Assembly (NCBI GenBank): GCA_021432605.1
Contig: MU271151.1
Span: forward strand, 186,001 to 250,000
Direction: 5' to 3'
Origin: Coniochaeta sp. PMI_546
Taxonomy: Eukaryota > Ascomycota > Sordariomycetes > Coniochaetales > Coniochaetaceae
DNA length: 64,000 nucleotides
Part shown: positions 12,556-24,905 of the stretch, one piece after another
Numbering within the stretch: position 1 is the first letter of the stretch
How the letters are laid out: each line of letters starts with the position of its first letter
Position numbers and translations under genes: made by a program
Notes under the pieces: generated by a model
What the model saw: the letters and a program-made list of their open reading frames with translations, nothing else
What the model was told of the DNA's origin: nothing
Databases searched by the model: none

Positions 12556-15500
12556 ATGGCATCGCCCGCCATCGTCGTTCCGGCGCACGTCAACGGCGGC
12601 AGCACCACTCTTCCATTGTCCCGCTCACAGTCTCCAATGTCAATTTACTCATCCACGACGAAGCGGAAACGCGACGATGGCGACGAAGGCCTGGCCGAAG
12701 CTGATACGCGTCTAGCCAGCACCGGCGCCGAAATCAGTGGCGCAACCCCGAAGCACCGAGACCAGAAGGCTCTAATACGTGAATATCTCCAGGTTCTACG
12801 CAGGTATGCACTCTCTCCCCGGATCCCAGCTCGTCATTAGCCACCACCTTGTGCATGCCTTTCCAAGGTGCGTCACAGTTCGCTCACCAATATCTTTTCC
12901 AACAGATACGACCCCGATGCGGCCACACTAAAACGACCGCTCCCGACGGTCGGCGAAGGCGACGCTAAGCCTGACGCAAAGCGGCGGAAATCAGAGGATG
13001 AGACTTTCATTTCTACTGCTCACTCGGTCGAGGACAAGGTCTTGCAGGATGGTTACGCCACCCTCGAGGACATGTTGGCCGACGTGACTCGCGCAGCGAA
13101 TGCTCACATTGTAGCATTGAAGTCGTCCACTTCTGAGCAGGACGGGAGCAAGAAGGTTGAGGAGATTAGGAAAGTCGTCGAGCTCAAAGACAAGGCACAG
13201 GATATCTACCGTCGCGAGCTCGCTTACCCTAGTATCGAGCGTCTGCACTTTACTGGTCCCGAGGGCCAGGATGGCGCGTCACAGATATCCAGCGGGCGCG
13301 CATTACTCATGACCTATGCGACTATCAATAACGGCAAGAAGCCGTTGTTGACCAGTCTCCAAAAGCCGCTTGGGAGGTTTGATACTGGCTCCGAGACCTT
13401 GGGGGAAGTTGCTGGGACCGGCCTACCCCCCGGGATTACAGTGACACGTGCTCTCAGTGGAAACTCAGTCTCTGAGAAGCCAGGTCGGTCGCGCACACTC
13501 GGCGAACTTTTCCCATCCCCTCGGAATCTTCCACCACTACAACCACCTAAGCCCAACAAAGGTACGACCAAGAGCAATGTGCTCACCTTCTATCATCCGG
13601 TACTCACTGATCAGTCGAGCTATCGAACCGGCACCTACTTCTCGCAGACGGTGTCCACGGGGCAGTGGTTGGACTACAGCAATGCTACTCCTGCAGCTCA
13701 TAAGAAGACCAGGCAGCGGGAGCGCGCACAGAGTCTTGCCGGGGTCAAGCCATCCTCGACAGAACTAGAAATGTCTGAGATGGAAGCGTTGTTTCGAGGC
13801 GCATTCTCAAGTTTCGCCCCTTGCAAAGACGACACGGCTGCTGTCGTGTCTTCTGGACAAATGAGCCGCATGTATTGGCAGCGGTATGGGCGAAGGAATC
13901 TTGAACGGCTGATAGACTCGGAGGTCCAGGTTGATGGGACAGAGCATTCTGAAACTGCTGGGGCCGACCCGCCTTTGAAGAACAACCTCCCTGATGTCGA
14001 CGAGAATATAATCAAGGAGGTTATCGATACCTGGGATGATGCTGCCATTGATCCCAGTCTGACCGAGGTTATGGGTCACAAATCTAACGAAGATAAAGAA
14101 GTGGAGGATGTTCTCCAGGAAGTCTCCGACTTGATCGAAACTCTTGCCTCTTATCAAAGGAACAGAAACCTAACTCTGCCGACAAGCCAGGACAGGTTTT
14201 CAGCCGATCCACCAAACGGGGACATGCTACGCAATGGCGCTTTATCCCATCAACCAAGCGAGGAGGAGATGTTGACATACCAGGCACTCAAGGCGCAACT
14301 CTCCCTGATTATTCAGACTCTGCCACCTTTTGCCGTCGCTAGGATCAACTCTGACAAGCTTGAAGAGCTCAGCGTGAGCACCAAGATAGAGATCAGGACC
14401 GACGACTTTAAAGGAGCTATGGAGGAGGACGAACGAGCGCTTCGCACTCGACAGCCTACAGTGCAGTCCGCAGCTCCGACTCAACGTGCAACGCCTCACC
14501 GGACACCGAGCATGTCCAGCAGTGTGCCGTATCCGGGTCATCACCAATACAGCGGTCAATATGCGGCAAATGCGAGGGCCCCAATGCCCACTCAGCCCCA
14601 TTATCCCCAGACTCCAGTTCGCGCTCAACCACCAAGTCTCTATCAACGGCCGACCTCGGCTGTGCCTTTGCCCCAACCACATCAGCCGCAAGTGCGTCAC
14701 CCGTCAGCTCAACCACAGCAATACCGAGCATCAAATGGTTACAACGGAATGACGCCACAGGTCGCCAAGACGCAACCGCCATACGGTCCTAATATGACAC
14801 ACTATAACGGTAATGGCGTTGCAGGTCAAGCCCGGATGCAGCCACATCAAGGATATCCTAACCTTCCACAATCTGCGAGCCCGAATCAAAGGTACCAGCA
14901 ATCCTATACGGCAGGTTATCCGCAACAGCAACACCCACAGCACCAAGGCCCGCAGACAATGCACCCCCCGCAGCATCCAGGCCTCACACAACAGCTCTCT
15001 CAGCAGCGACCTTACTCGCCCTACGTGAATGGCGCTGGGGGCCATATGCCTCAGCGAACCGTATCACCGCAGGTGGGGGTGAACCCGCATTCCTACAGCC
15101 AATCGCCGACGCCGCCACAGCAACATCAGCAGCTCAGTCGGCCCCCATACGGGACGCCTAACCAGGTGATTCCGCCCAACGGACGGAACTACAGCGGCGG
15201 TACTCCGAGTATGCCGCCGCAGGCTCAAAACCGCGCCGGCAGCGTTGGCGTAACGGGTTATGCTACGGTGATGGGCGACGCCCAGCAGAAGCAGGTGTTG
15301 GAGCAGGCACGACAGCAGGTTCATGCCCAGCAGCAGGTCCAAGCTCAGCAGCAGGCTCAAGCCCGTCTCGATGCACAGTCTCGTGCATCGACTTTCGGAC
15401 ACGAAGCTTCGCAGGGTAACAAGGTCGCAGGGCTCGCTGGCATCGGCCTCTCGGGCAACATGGACATCCAGAGGATGGCAGCTATGAGGGCAGCGTCGAT

Positions 15501-15684
15501 GGGCCACAGCAACGGCATGTCGCAAAGCCCAAAGGGACCAATATCTCAGCCCGTGCGGAACGCCGTATCTGGTGGGCACGGGCTCAATGGAAATGCTGTA
15601 CTACCGCCTGCGGTCGCAAGCAACGTGTCCCCACAGAGTGGCAATGCGGGCCCAGCCGTTAGCGGTACCAGTCCTGTGGCTTGA
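12556..15684 (+). CDS. Large Q/P-rich nuclear protein, function unknown
   Basis: Exons 12556..12803 and 12906..15684 give 1008 residues. I do not recognise a named family. The N terminus has nuclear-localisation-like basic clusters (KRKRDD, KRRKSED) and a short helical motif before the intron (ALIREYLQVLRRYDP). Two ordered, probably conserved blocks follow: one near residues 308-340 (LTFYHPVLTDQSSYRTGTYF) and one near 375-420 (RGAFSSFAPCKDDTA, then MSRMYWQRYG). A third, at about 555-600, reads like paired helices (LIIQTLPPFAVARIN). From about residue 600 to 910 the chain is low-complexity, rich in Gln, Pro and Ala, with poly-QQ runs near 880-905. This layout is common in chromatin and transcription coregulators, but that is inference only. 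The start is the first ATG after a CA-rich leader. Confidence 0.75.
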
Positions 15685-16673
15685 TCTGCGTTTGCTGCTT
15701 AGGTGCTTTCCCCACAGGTTTTCGAGTCTTATATTTTGCAACTTGATGGGCAACATTGCTCCTCTGCAAAAGGAGTCTTCGGTGGTGGTTTCAGACAGGC
15801 AATGATGGAAGTCAACAGCAGCCGCTGTAGGAGACACTTTCTAGGGACCAGTGGAATAGGACCATTCGGCCATGCCCTTGGCTTATGCAAGCACTTTATG
15901 ACGAGGAGTGGAGCGGCACGCCTAAGTCGGACTGTGGAGGTTAGCGCGGTCCTCCGAGCTGGATATTTTGCAAGATGCTAGGCTCTGACTTCGACCAGAG
16001 TGAAAGGTCCGCACGCCTTGGTCTAGTGGCTGGCTACCTTAGAACTTTTCTTAATGGTGGTGGAAGGCGTCGGAGGTAGTGTTTGTGGCAAGCTGGATCA
16101 GCGATCAAGATTAATTTGGCTTTCTAATCCCCCCCCCTCCCCTTCCGCATCGGCAGTGAAGGGAAACAGGTAGTATGTGGTTCTCTTGGGTTACCTATAG
16201 CAGCACGATCGTTTCATCCCCAGCCTACGATTTTGGGCCTGTATCAGTAGCAGTTGACTTGAGGTGCGGCGTTTTCGGCAGTTAGAGTTCTCGTGACGGG
16301 GCACCCTGGTCAATCAGCTAAAGGCGAAGACCATTAAGAAATGAAGAAATGCCGTGTTGTCTTTGTCATCGGCTTGATCTGAGGTGCAAGAGGACCTTGC
16401 AGAGACGCCGTTGTGATGACGCGGCGTGGCGGCTGTAGAAACTGAGGAGTGCTGTATCACACATAGTCAGTGCTACCCGTTCAATGTTCGCTGGTGTTGG
16501 GCTCCTCGACATCCAAGAACAGCACGTTCTGTGGACTAGCAACACGTGAGTCGAGGTCAGGCAGAGCCATAAGCTTGCAAACTTGGTAAGAAACCCATTC
16601 CTTAAGTTGGTGCATGTCAAAGCTCCCATAATAGACCGAGAAGCCTGACATAATTGTCGTATCCGCTGGACAG
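15685..16673. other. Intergenic, 3' of the Q/P-rich gene
   Basis: Probable 3' UTR followed by sequence with no supported gene. An ATG-initiated frame at 16,483 (MFAGVGLLDIQEQ...) ends at a possible donor at 16,546. It could be an upstream piece of the relic described next, but the phases do not join, so it is not called. Confidence 0.4.
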
Positions 16674-17013
16674 GTCTCTCAGGATCTGAGTGATAGCTTG
16701 AACGCCGTCGGCCTCCAGATCTTCTCTCGAATTGTGGAATTTAGCAAGGACGACATCACTTCGCTGCTAGACGATGTCAGGGAGAATCTGGCTAACCACA
16801 GATCCATGCATATGTGACAGTGTAAGTGCCGTCAGCGACATGGGAGCACTTAGCAAGATGACAGAATATTCACAAAGGGTCGCAAAGCTGCTTGATCTAC
16901 GCCGTGATAAGTTGCAAGAAGCAAAGCGGACCGTATATACGCAAGTGCTCATGCTCGTGCTCGCCTCTACAGCCTGGGATATAAATGTCGAGACCGCCTC
17001 TTTTCTTGCATAG
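16674..17013 (+). pseudogene. Frameshifted coding relic, helical protein of unknown family
   Basis: Two adjoining plus-strand frames read like one protein broken by a frameshift near 16,800. The first, from 16,674, contains NAVGLQIFSRIVEFSKDDI and LLDDVRENLANH before a TGA. The second, open from 16,774, contains DMGALSKMTEYSQRVAKLL and then LDLRRDKLQEAKR, and ends at 17,013. Both have strongly amphipathic helix patterns, unlike random frames. A plausible splice acceptor (TGGACAG) lies right before 16,674. I cannot name the family. No intron of realistic size bridges the frame change, so a decayed gene is the simplest reading. A chance frame remains possible. Confidence 0.35.
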
Positions 17014-17139
17014 GAAAAAGAAAAAAAAGAAGGGGGGGAAACCGGAGTGTGGAGATGTGTACAATTGAAAGTACAGAGCTGGGTATCAATTGGTGGTATC
17101 TGACTCTCCTCATCTATCCCTGATACAGATTGGATCCTT

Positions 17140-18495
17140 CTACACGCGCTGCCGGGAGGGCTTTGCTGCGCCGTCGCTGTCTCGTTCGTGTTTCTCCATA
17201 TACACCCTCCTAAGCTCGAAAAAGACCTCGACGGCAATGAGGACAATGATGATCCACTCCAGGCGCGTGCTGTGCTTTTCGCTCGATGTCTCCCGTAAAA
17301 CATTCACAACCTCCTGGGCATAGTTCATCTTCTCATTGAGCGTCTTTATACGCACTCCAACATCAAGCGCCTTTCCCACCCGGTCATAGTACGTCTCGAG
17401 CCGTAACTCGCTCTTGCTATCCCAGAATATATCGGGAAGGGAGTCAGTAAGCTCGTTGTAGTGATTCAGCTGGGCACGGAGGTTCAGAAGCTCCCCCGTC
17501 TTCTGGAGGATGAAGCGCCTCGACAGCGTGAACCGAGACCCACGGGAGAGTAGCCCAGGGATCTCTCGGGTGCTCTCGAAATACCTGTTGAGGGAGCTTT
17601 CCAAAACGGCCAGCTTTGTGCTGCGCGCGAGGCCCGAGGAGAAGGCAATCTTGGCAAGCGTAGTATTGAGGCGGTCGCCGTCGTCAGCCTCGGCTTTTGT
17701 GCCGAGAACAACCACGTCGCCAGTCATGGTGCTGGAGTCGCGGCTGGCATCGACCACGTATTCGAGGTCCTCAACCTCCTTGCGATCCACGTGCGGGTCC
17801 TCGGCGGCGGGAAGGAGGTGGCGTGTTGCCAGGGTCGTCACCACGTCTGGAGGGAGCGACCAGGTCACGACGGTGCCTGATGGGAAGACAAAGATGTCGC
17901 CGTTGTTTGCACCGCGGGCGTGAACCACCTCGTGTACCTCGAATCCGGAATCATCGGGGTCGAGGAGGAAGCCGTGTACTTGTAAGGCATCGACTACGGC
18001 GTCCATGTCGAAAGAGTCGGCCACGCAGACGGCACTGATGGTTGAGCTACCGTCCGCCGCATCGACTGCCACATCCGCCGCCGCTGTAGCTGCTGTTTTA
18101 GAAGGCACGCCCTTTTGGGCCACGACGGCAACGCGGCGAAGTGAGTTCTTTAACGGCGGTTTGCGTCTCAAGGTGGCCGTCGGTTGGGAAGTTGTCTGGT
18201 GGCCGATGGCCGTGCTAGAACCAGTCTTGTCGGGTCCCTCTCTGCCGCTGCCGGCAGAAGAGTCCAAATTGCGCCCGACGACACGACTTGCGACCGATGG
18301 CTCGGTTCCATTATGCTGGAGAAAAACATTAGACGTGAAGAAGGACCGCTTTCGAGGCAGATGAGTGGCGGCGGTGAGGTGGAAGTGCCGGTGCGCGAGA
18401 AGCGGTCGACCACCAGTGGACGGTTGACGGTAATGGGCGAGATGGAACGAGCGGCGCATAGAAGACAGAGCTTTCTGCTGGGGGTGCCGCATCAT
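17140..18495 (-). CDS. RMND1/DUF155 family mitochondrial protein
   Basis: Single exon, 451 residues. Residues 1-60 are rich in Arg, His and Ser with almost no acids, as in a mitochondrial presequence. The DUF155 core runs from about 150 to 400: it begins SAVCVADSFDMDAVVDAL, contains DIFVFPSGTVVTWSLP, and has the helical block KIAFSSGLARSTKLAVLE and later RFILQKTGELLNLRAQLNHYNELTDSLPDIFWD cut across two helices. A C-terminal transmembrane helix (WIIIVLIAVEVFFEL) is followed by a basic tail. Relatives are human RMND1 and yeast Rmd/Mrx10 proteins of the inner mitochondrial membrane, linked to mitochondrial translation. A second methionine directly follows the first, so the start may be either. 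It lies convergent to the relic at 16.7-17.0 kb. Confidence 0.85.
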   Translation of the reverse strand: MMRHPQQKALSSMRRSFHLAHYRQPSTGGRPLLAHRHFHLTAATHLPRKRSFFTSNVFLQHNGTEPSVASRVVGRNLDSSAGSGREGPDKTGSSTAIGHQTTSQPTATLRRKPPLKNSLRRVAVVAQKGVPSKTAATAAADVAVDAADGSSTISAVCVADSFDMDAVVDALQVHGFLLDPDDSGFEVHEVVHARGANNGDIFVFPSGTVVTWSLPPDVVTTLATRHLLPAAEDPHVDRKEVEDLEYVVDASRDSSTMTGDVVVLGTKAEADDGDRLNTTLAKIAFSSGLARSTKLAVLESSLNRYFESTREIPGLLSRGSRFTLSRRFILQKTGELLNLRAQLNHYNELTDSLPDIFWDSKSELRLETYYDRVGKALDVGVRIKTLNEKMNYAQEVVNVLRETSSEKHSTRLEWIIIVLIAVEVFFELRRVYMEKHERDSDGAAKPSRQRV

Positions 18496-19424
18496 GTACG
18501 ATCACGCGCCATTGATAATTTGAGTTTGTTTATTTGACTGTCAAATCAAAACCAAAGACACTAGGTGGCGCGCAAAGCTCAAGGCTATGAGGACATCGGT
18601 TTGCCCGTTGCTCCCGTGCTGTGCCGGTATGGAGCCCGCGGTCGGAAAAAAGTTGAGTTTGGGTGTTGGAGTCTTATCTTATCGGAGAACCACAGCAACG
18701 ACCACCCGCCGATCCCTTAAACTATACTTCTACGAACTTTGCGAAGGGACCAGTCGACTATTGTGTCCACCTTGATACTGTTCACCCTTTGAATGATATC
18801 GCTCAGGCTCTCGCTTGCACGGCGATGCGATCCTTGATTGTGGAACATGCGACTCGGGCTACGTACATCAGTCGGCTTCAAGTCACTCTCTTCTAAGCCT
18901 CAAAGAGAGTGACCAGCCCCGGTTCCCGACCCCCGATCCCAGACCCCATAGAACTTTACGCGGCCAGGTAGGCTCCAGGTAGTCATCAAGCGGCAGACGG
19001 TGTGATTCCTCTCTGGCCCCAGATTGCAGACCAGCCGGTTTGATTACACGAAGCCCTTGCAACGCCGTCCCCAACGTCCAACCACCAACGGACAGGTGGT
19101 CCTAGGCAGATTGGCTCCGTTTCCACACTTTTGTTCAGCGATCTCGTCCATTGCTGCCAAAGTACAGAGTAATCTGCCCTTTTGTGTCGACAAAGGCGCA
19201 CAACAGTATGGGCACACATGGTGCACCTCATACAAGGCGGGCCGTACAAGGGTTAGATGCCGGGAGTGAGCTTCCCTACACCAGTCGGTAATGCGCGCAG
19301 CTGGTGAGCCTAGCGGCAAAATAGGAGGGAGGTGCAGGAGATCATAGCGATGCCGGCACTGAGCACTGTAATCCGCGTAAGAAGCCGCTCGGCATGGCTG
19401 GCCGCTGATCTGCGAGTATGGAAC
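18496..19424. other. Intergenic, RMND1 promoter and Dam1 3' end
   Basis: About 0.9 kb between two minus-strand genes. Nothing but short open frames without motifs; no repeat tract or RNA gene seen. Confidence 0.5.
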
Positions 19425-20119
19425 TCATCGAACTCCGCCTCTGCCCCTTGGCTGAGCCAGCCTACTGGGCCGTGCACCACCTCGAGCCCCCCCACGAGCT
19501 CCCCGGGTGCCACCTCTGGTATTGGGAGGCGCCGGGACTCGGGATGCCTTTGCCCTTGGTGTCGTGAACTTGGGTGTTGGTTTCGAAGAAGCTGGTGGAT
19601 TGTCGACAAAGGAGGTATCCGTCGTCCTGAAATCCGTGTCAGCGTGAGGAAAACGGGAGTAGGAGGCCATTTGTAGGCCACTCACATGAAGGTCGTTTCG
19701 CCGTCCAACATGTCGGTCGAAGGTTTGTCTCTGGAATTGCCCGCATAATCTTCTTGGGTCTGGAGACGCGCCCTCTTAAAAGACTCGGAGACGGGGCCCT
19801 CGGGGAAATCAACGCAGAAGGCATTCATGTTGAGGCCATAGAGAAAGCTTGCGAAGCTCTCGCTGAAGCGGGCCAGACTCTCGTGCATCAACTGGAAGTG
19901 CATCATGTTGGCTTCCAGATCAGCCATAGAGTCCGAGAGCTCGGCAAAGGCCGGCTCAAATGTGTTGAGCGGAAACGGTGCATCGCCACTGACACTGTTC
20001 CGAGCAGAATCTCGGAATGAAGACCGAGACGAAGGTCGCAGCGGCGTTGTCGGGCGCGACGTACGTGTTCGTGAGCTGGATCGCTTCGTGCTCGAGTCAC
20101 CCTTCTCGCCTGAAGACAT
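19425..20119 (-). CDS. dam1: DASH complex subunit Dam1
   Basis: Exons 20119..19686 and 19626..19425 give 211 residues. Dam1 is the microtubule-binding subunit of the fungal DASH/Dam1 ring, which couples kinetochores to spindle microtubules. The family core lies at about residues 50-100: FEPAFAELSDSMADLEANM, then MHESLARFSESFASFLYGLNMNAFCVDFPEGP, a pair of helices ending in the conserved aromatic FCVDFPE segment. The first 45 residues are Ser/Thr/Arg-rich with RPTTP and RSSSR sites suited to mitotic kinases. The second exon is a basic, disordered tail with an RGG/RGA-rich run (GGTRGARGGARGGAR), a plausible microtubule- or nucleic-acid-binding extension. The exon join creates a methionine (AT/G) and keeps the frame. 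Confidence 0.93.
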
Positions 20120-20434
20120 TGGGACTCGAGCTTTTGATGTGTTTTATAATTGCCGCGTGAGAAAGGTGTCAAGGTCTGGTTAGGTTGGTTGAACACAGGC
20201 TCCTAGAAAGGTCAAGTGCAGGCAGGCCGTGACATTGATTACGGTGCCAGTTTCGCGTCGCTCAGCGCGTGCGAGTGTGTTGATGTGTTGTGGAGAAGAC
20301 GTGAGGAACTGCCCCGCGCGCACACAACTGCGGTACTTTGCACGGTATCTGGCTACTGTGGTAGCTTTCTAAGGCACTTCGGGTCTAAGAAGTCTACCGG
20401 CGCGTGCATTAGGCTTCTGGCCAGCGAAATAAGA

Positions 20435-20542
20435 TAACCTAAGGTAAGGTACATGACTCCCGTCCCTGTAACTACCTTCAGGTAGGTCGCACTACCTTAC
20501 CTACCTTAAGGTAATTAGCTGTGTACTATGTAGGTAAGGTAG
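20435..20542. repeat. Cluster of AAGGTA/TACCTT tracts
   Basis: Three neighbouring runs: CCTAAGGTAAGGTAC, then ACTACCTTACCTACCTTAAGG, then GTAGGTAAGGTAG. The units occur in both orientations and are partly palindromic. Confidence 0.7.
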
Positions 20543-20631
20543 ATGGCGGGGTGCCGTGTTGGGTGACGTATTCCTTGGAACGGTCACGCCGGATGCGCGT
20601 CACTGCCACTGCCACATCAGAATAAGGTCCA

Positions 20632-20674
20632 GTAGGTACCTGGGTACCTAAGGTAAGGTAGGTAAGGTACCTAT
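20632..20674. repeat. GTACCTAAGGTAAGGTAGGTAA tract
   Basis: A run of GGTACC, CTAAGGTAAGG and TAGGTAAGGTACC units ending in TATATAA, which could act as a TATA box for either flanking gene. Confidence 0.65.
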
Positions 20675-20886
20675 ATAATCACGGCACCAAGGCAAACCTG
20701 GAATGCACATGGTACGGGGTAGCCGGAAAGCACTACCACTGGCAGGCAGCCAGGGAAGCCTTCCGTCAGGATCCTGAGGTTCCTTCGTGCGGGCTCTGTG
20801 TTGCTTGATTATGGTACAAGATGTATTCCAACGAGGTGTGAGAAGCAGTGGACTGAGATACCTCAACAGCTGAGTAACCTATGTAC

Positions 20887-20898
20887 CTACACGTGTAG
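20887..20898. promoter_or_regulatory. CTACACGTGTAG palindrome
   Basis: A 12-bp perfect inverted repeat centred on CACGTG, the E-box core bound by bHLH factors. The same TACACGTGTA core recurs at 28,345-28,362 and 29,000-29,011. Confidence 0.45.
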
Positions 20899-21398
20899 AT
20901 GTGCTGTTGCTTAGATAATTGCAAGAAACTCCCGCTGTCTTGGCATAATCCACAAGGACTTAACAGCACCGCGATCTCCCTTAGTCTAGGCGGTACCCTT
21001 CCATTATTCAAGCAGGCCGGCACACTCTTTTTCCTTCCCCATCTTGGACCTGCTACATTATCTTGTCCTATTCTTCGAGTCGTGCCGTGCATCTACCCCA
21101 GTAGAACGGACTTTTTTCGCCAGAACATATTCGCAGTTGGCGGCCGTCCATATACAACAACACCTATAGCTTCAGGTAATCGCTCCACACCTGAGGTGCT
21201 GTACCTCTGTCGTTCCTTGACCAGCTGAATGTTTGAACAAAAGTTTTGACTCTCGGGTGCAGGTTTCTCCAACGCCCAACCTCAAAGCTATCAGGTATAG
21301 GGAATCGTACTGTCAAGGGCCCGAGTTCGACCAAGGGGCCCTAGAATCTATTTCCCAAAGCTCATCCTTGACATCGCAACTGCTTGTCAAGACTTTCC

Positions 21399-23391
<1,993 letters not shown>

Positions 23392-23726
23392 AGTCTGTTG
23401 AGAACTGTAAACTAACATGTTGTCATGATGTGTCCTCACAGTGATTGTTAGATTGATGCACTCAAAGATTGCTCGCATCAGGACCGAAGACGGAGCATCT
23501 GGTGCACCGCCTCACCTTCCTAGGTTGATGACCGGCCGCCGACCCTCGCAAGTTAATCATTGTCTTTGTCTTTTGTGTTGCGGGACGCAGGAGAGAGCGA
23601 GGACACGATTCTTGCCAGGCAATCCACCTGCGCTTTCGCGCGAACTACTTCCGCCTTCGTACCCTTGTGCCTCAGTGCCACGGTGTCATCGTGCCTTTGT
23701 GCCTGCGCACCCTGTATGCCAGACCA
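23392..23726. other. Convergent 3' region, CRAL-TRIO / HIT
   Basis: 335 bases that should hold the two 3' UTRs. Nothing else seen. Confidence 0.5.
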
Positions 23727-24489
23727 TTACATTTTGGACTTGATCTCCTCAGACAAGGCCTTCAGCTTGTCCATATCGGTCGGTTGTTGGGGCCATCCAA
23801 CACCGAGACCCTCCTGCTGATTTGGCTTGGGGATCTTGAGGGGAAATGTATGAGCGAACATGTTTAAAAGTGCCAATAACGTTAGTATCGAGTACATACC
23901 ATGTGGAAATGAACCTACATGCCGCATTAGTTTGTCAGTTCTCCTGGACTGCATGGGCCTGCCTGCCTTTCAAAGGGTATGTACTTACATGTGGGACGAC
24001 CTGATGAGCACCAGTACCGTTATTCTGGAGGATATTGTACTCAACAGCGCCCGTGGCTTTGACGAGCTTCTTGGCTACTGGCTAGACACGGTTTATAGTT
24101 CAGCATCAGATTGTCGCCATATCCTGAAACAAATCAGGTCGTACCAGTATCTCGCTGAGGTCCTCATCCGGAATGTCCACCAGTTTTTCACCATGGAACT
24201 TGGGAATCACGAGCTGTTGAAAATATATATTAGCGAGTTCCAGTCCACCTTAGATACTCTCAGTGGTGCAGAGACCATGGACAATGACTTACGGCGTGGC
24301 CCCGACTCAGAGGATTGATATCGAGGAATGCTAGCGTCTTCTCGCTTTCGAAGAGCTTGAAGCAGGGGATCTCTCCTGGTGGTGTCCGTCAGCTCGATTT
24401 TATCTCCGAGATGGCAGTCAAATGCGAGGGCTTCACAGTGACACCAGCAACGGACCTTTGATAATCTTGCAGAAGATGCACGACGCCAT
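23727..24489 (-). CDS. hnt1: HIT family nucleotide hydrolase (Hint/HNT1 type)
   Basis: Six exons, 24489..24456, 24375..24293, 24213..24145, 24081..23989, 23914..23900 and 23834..23727, give 133 residues. Proteins of this type hydrolyse AMP-lysine/phosphoramidate-like substrates through a histidine triad. The N terminus MASCIFCKIIKGEIPCFKL, with its paired cysteines, is the classic Hint start. FLDINPLSRGHALVIPK and NNGTGAHQVVPH follow, then the triad H-V-H-F-H-M. The triad is split across exons: the first His ends exon 4, the second and third lie in a 15-nt exon 5 (VHFHM), and exon 6 continues IPKPNQQ. Five introns in a 402-nt CDS is dense for a fungus. The start at 24,489 is required for the CxFC motif. 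It shares a 416-bp divergent promoter with mog1. Confidence 0.92.
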
Positions 24490-24905
24490 TTTGCTGGACA
24501 TTGGTGATATGTTGGTATCGAGGATGTCTGGACAATGTGAGCGCTGACACTTGGAAGCTTGTTGGACATCGAATGATGGCTCAGCAGCCCGAAACCGAGC
24601 CGATGACTACTTCGGCAGCCCAGTCACACACAGTAAGGGGAGAGTACCCCGCCATTCCCACTGCAGCTGCAAAAGTACTGTGTAGTACTACTGCCCCGCG
24701 CGCCCAATCTCGAAGCAGCTAACGAATACCATTTGATTCATCTTGGCAGCACGCCGGCCGCATGGAAACTTCTACGCAACTTGATTCCTCTGGCGCTTGA
24801 AGAAGCTACAAAATCGCTATTGGCGCATAGAACCCGAGAGATCTTCTCAAATCCCATCGAACGCAGACCACGGTTTGTGGAGAGACAACGGAACAGACCG
24901 TCGGA
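24490..24905. promoter_or_regulatory. Divergent promoter, HIT / Mog1
   Basis: 416 bases between two divergent starts. No distinct motif beyond short purine-rich runs before the Mog1 ATG. Confidence 0.5.

Larger units (their letters stand above)
20120..21398. promoter_or_regulatory. Divergent region, Dam1 / CRAL-TRIO, with repeat tracts
   Basis: 1.28 kb between divergent starts. It contains the densest set of AAGGTA/TACCTT tracts in the window and a CTACACGTGTAG palindrome at 20887-20898. No gene is supported. An intron-like stretch (GTAATCG to GGTGCAG, about 21,176-21,264) may lie in the 5' UTR of the next gene. Confidence 0.5.

Noticed and set aside
16767-17303. Minus-strand 178-codon frame
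   Set aside because: It overlaps the end of the RMND1-family gene in another frame and is Ser-rich low complexity; a shadow.
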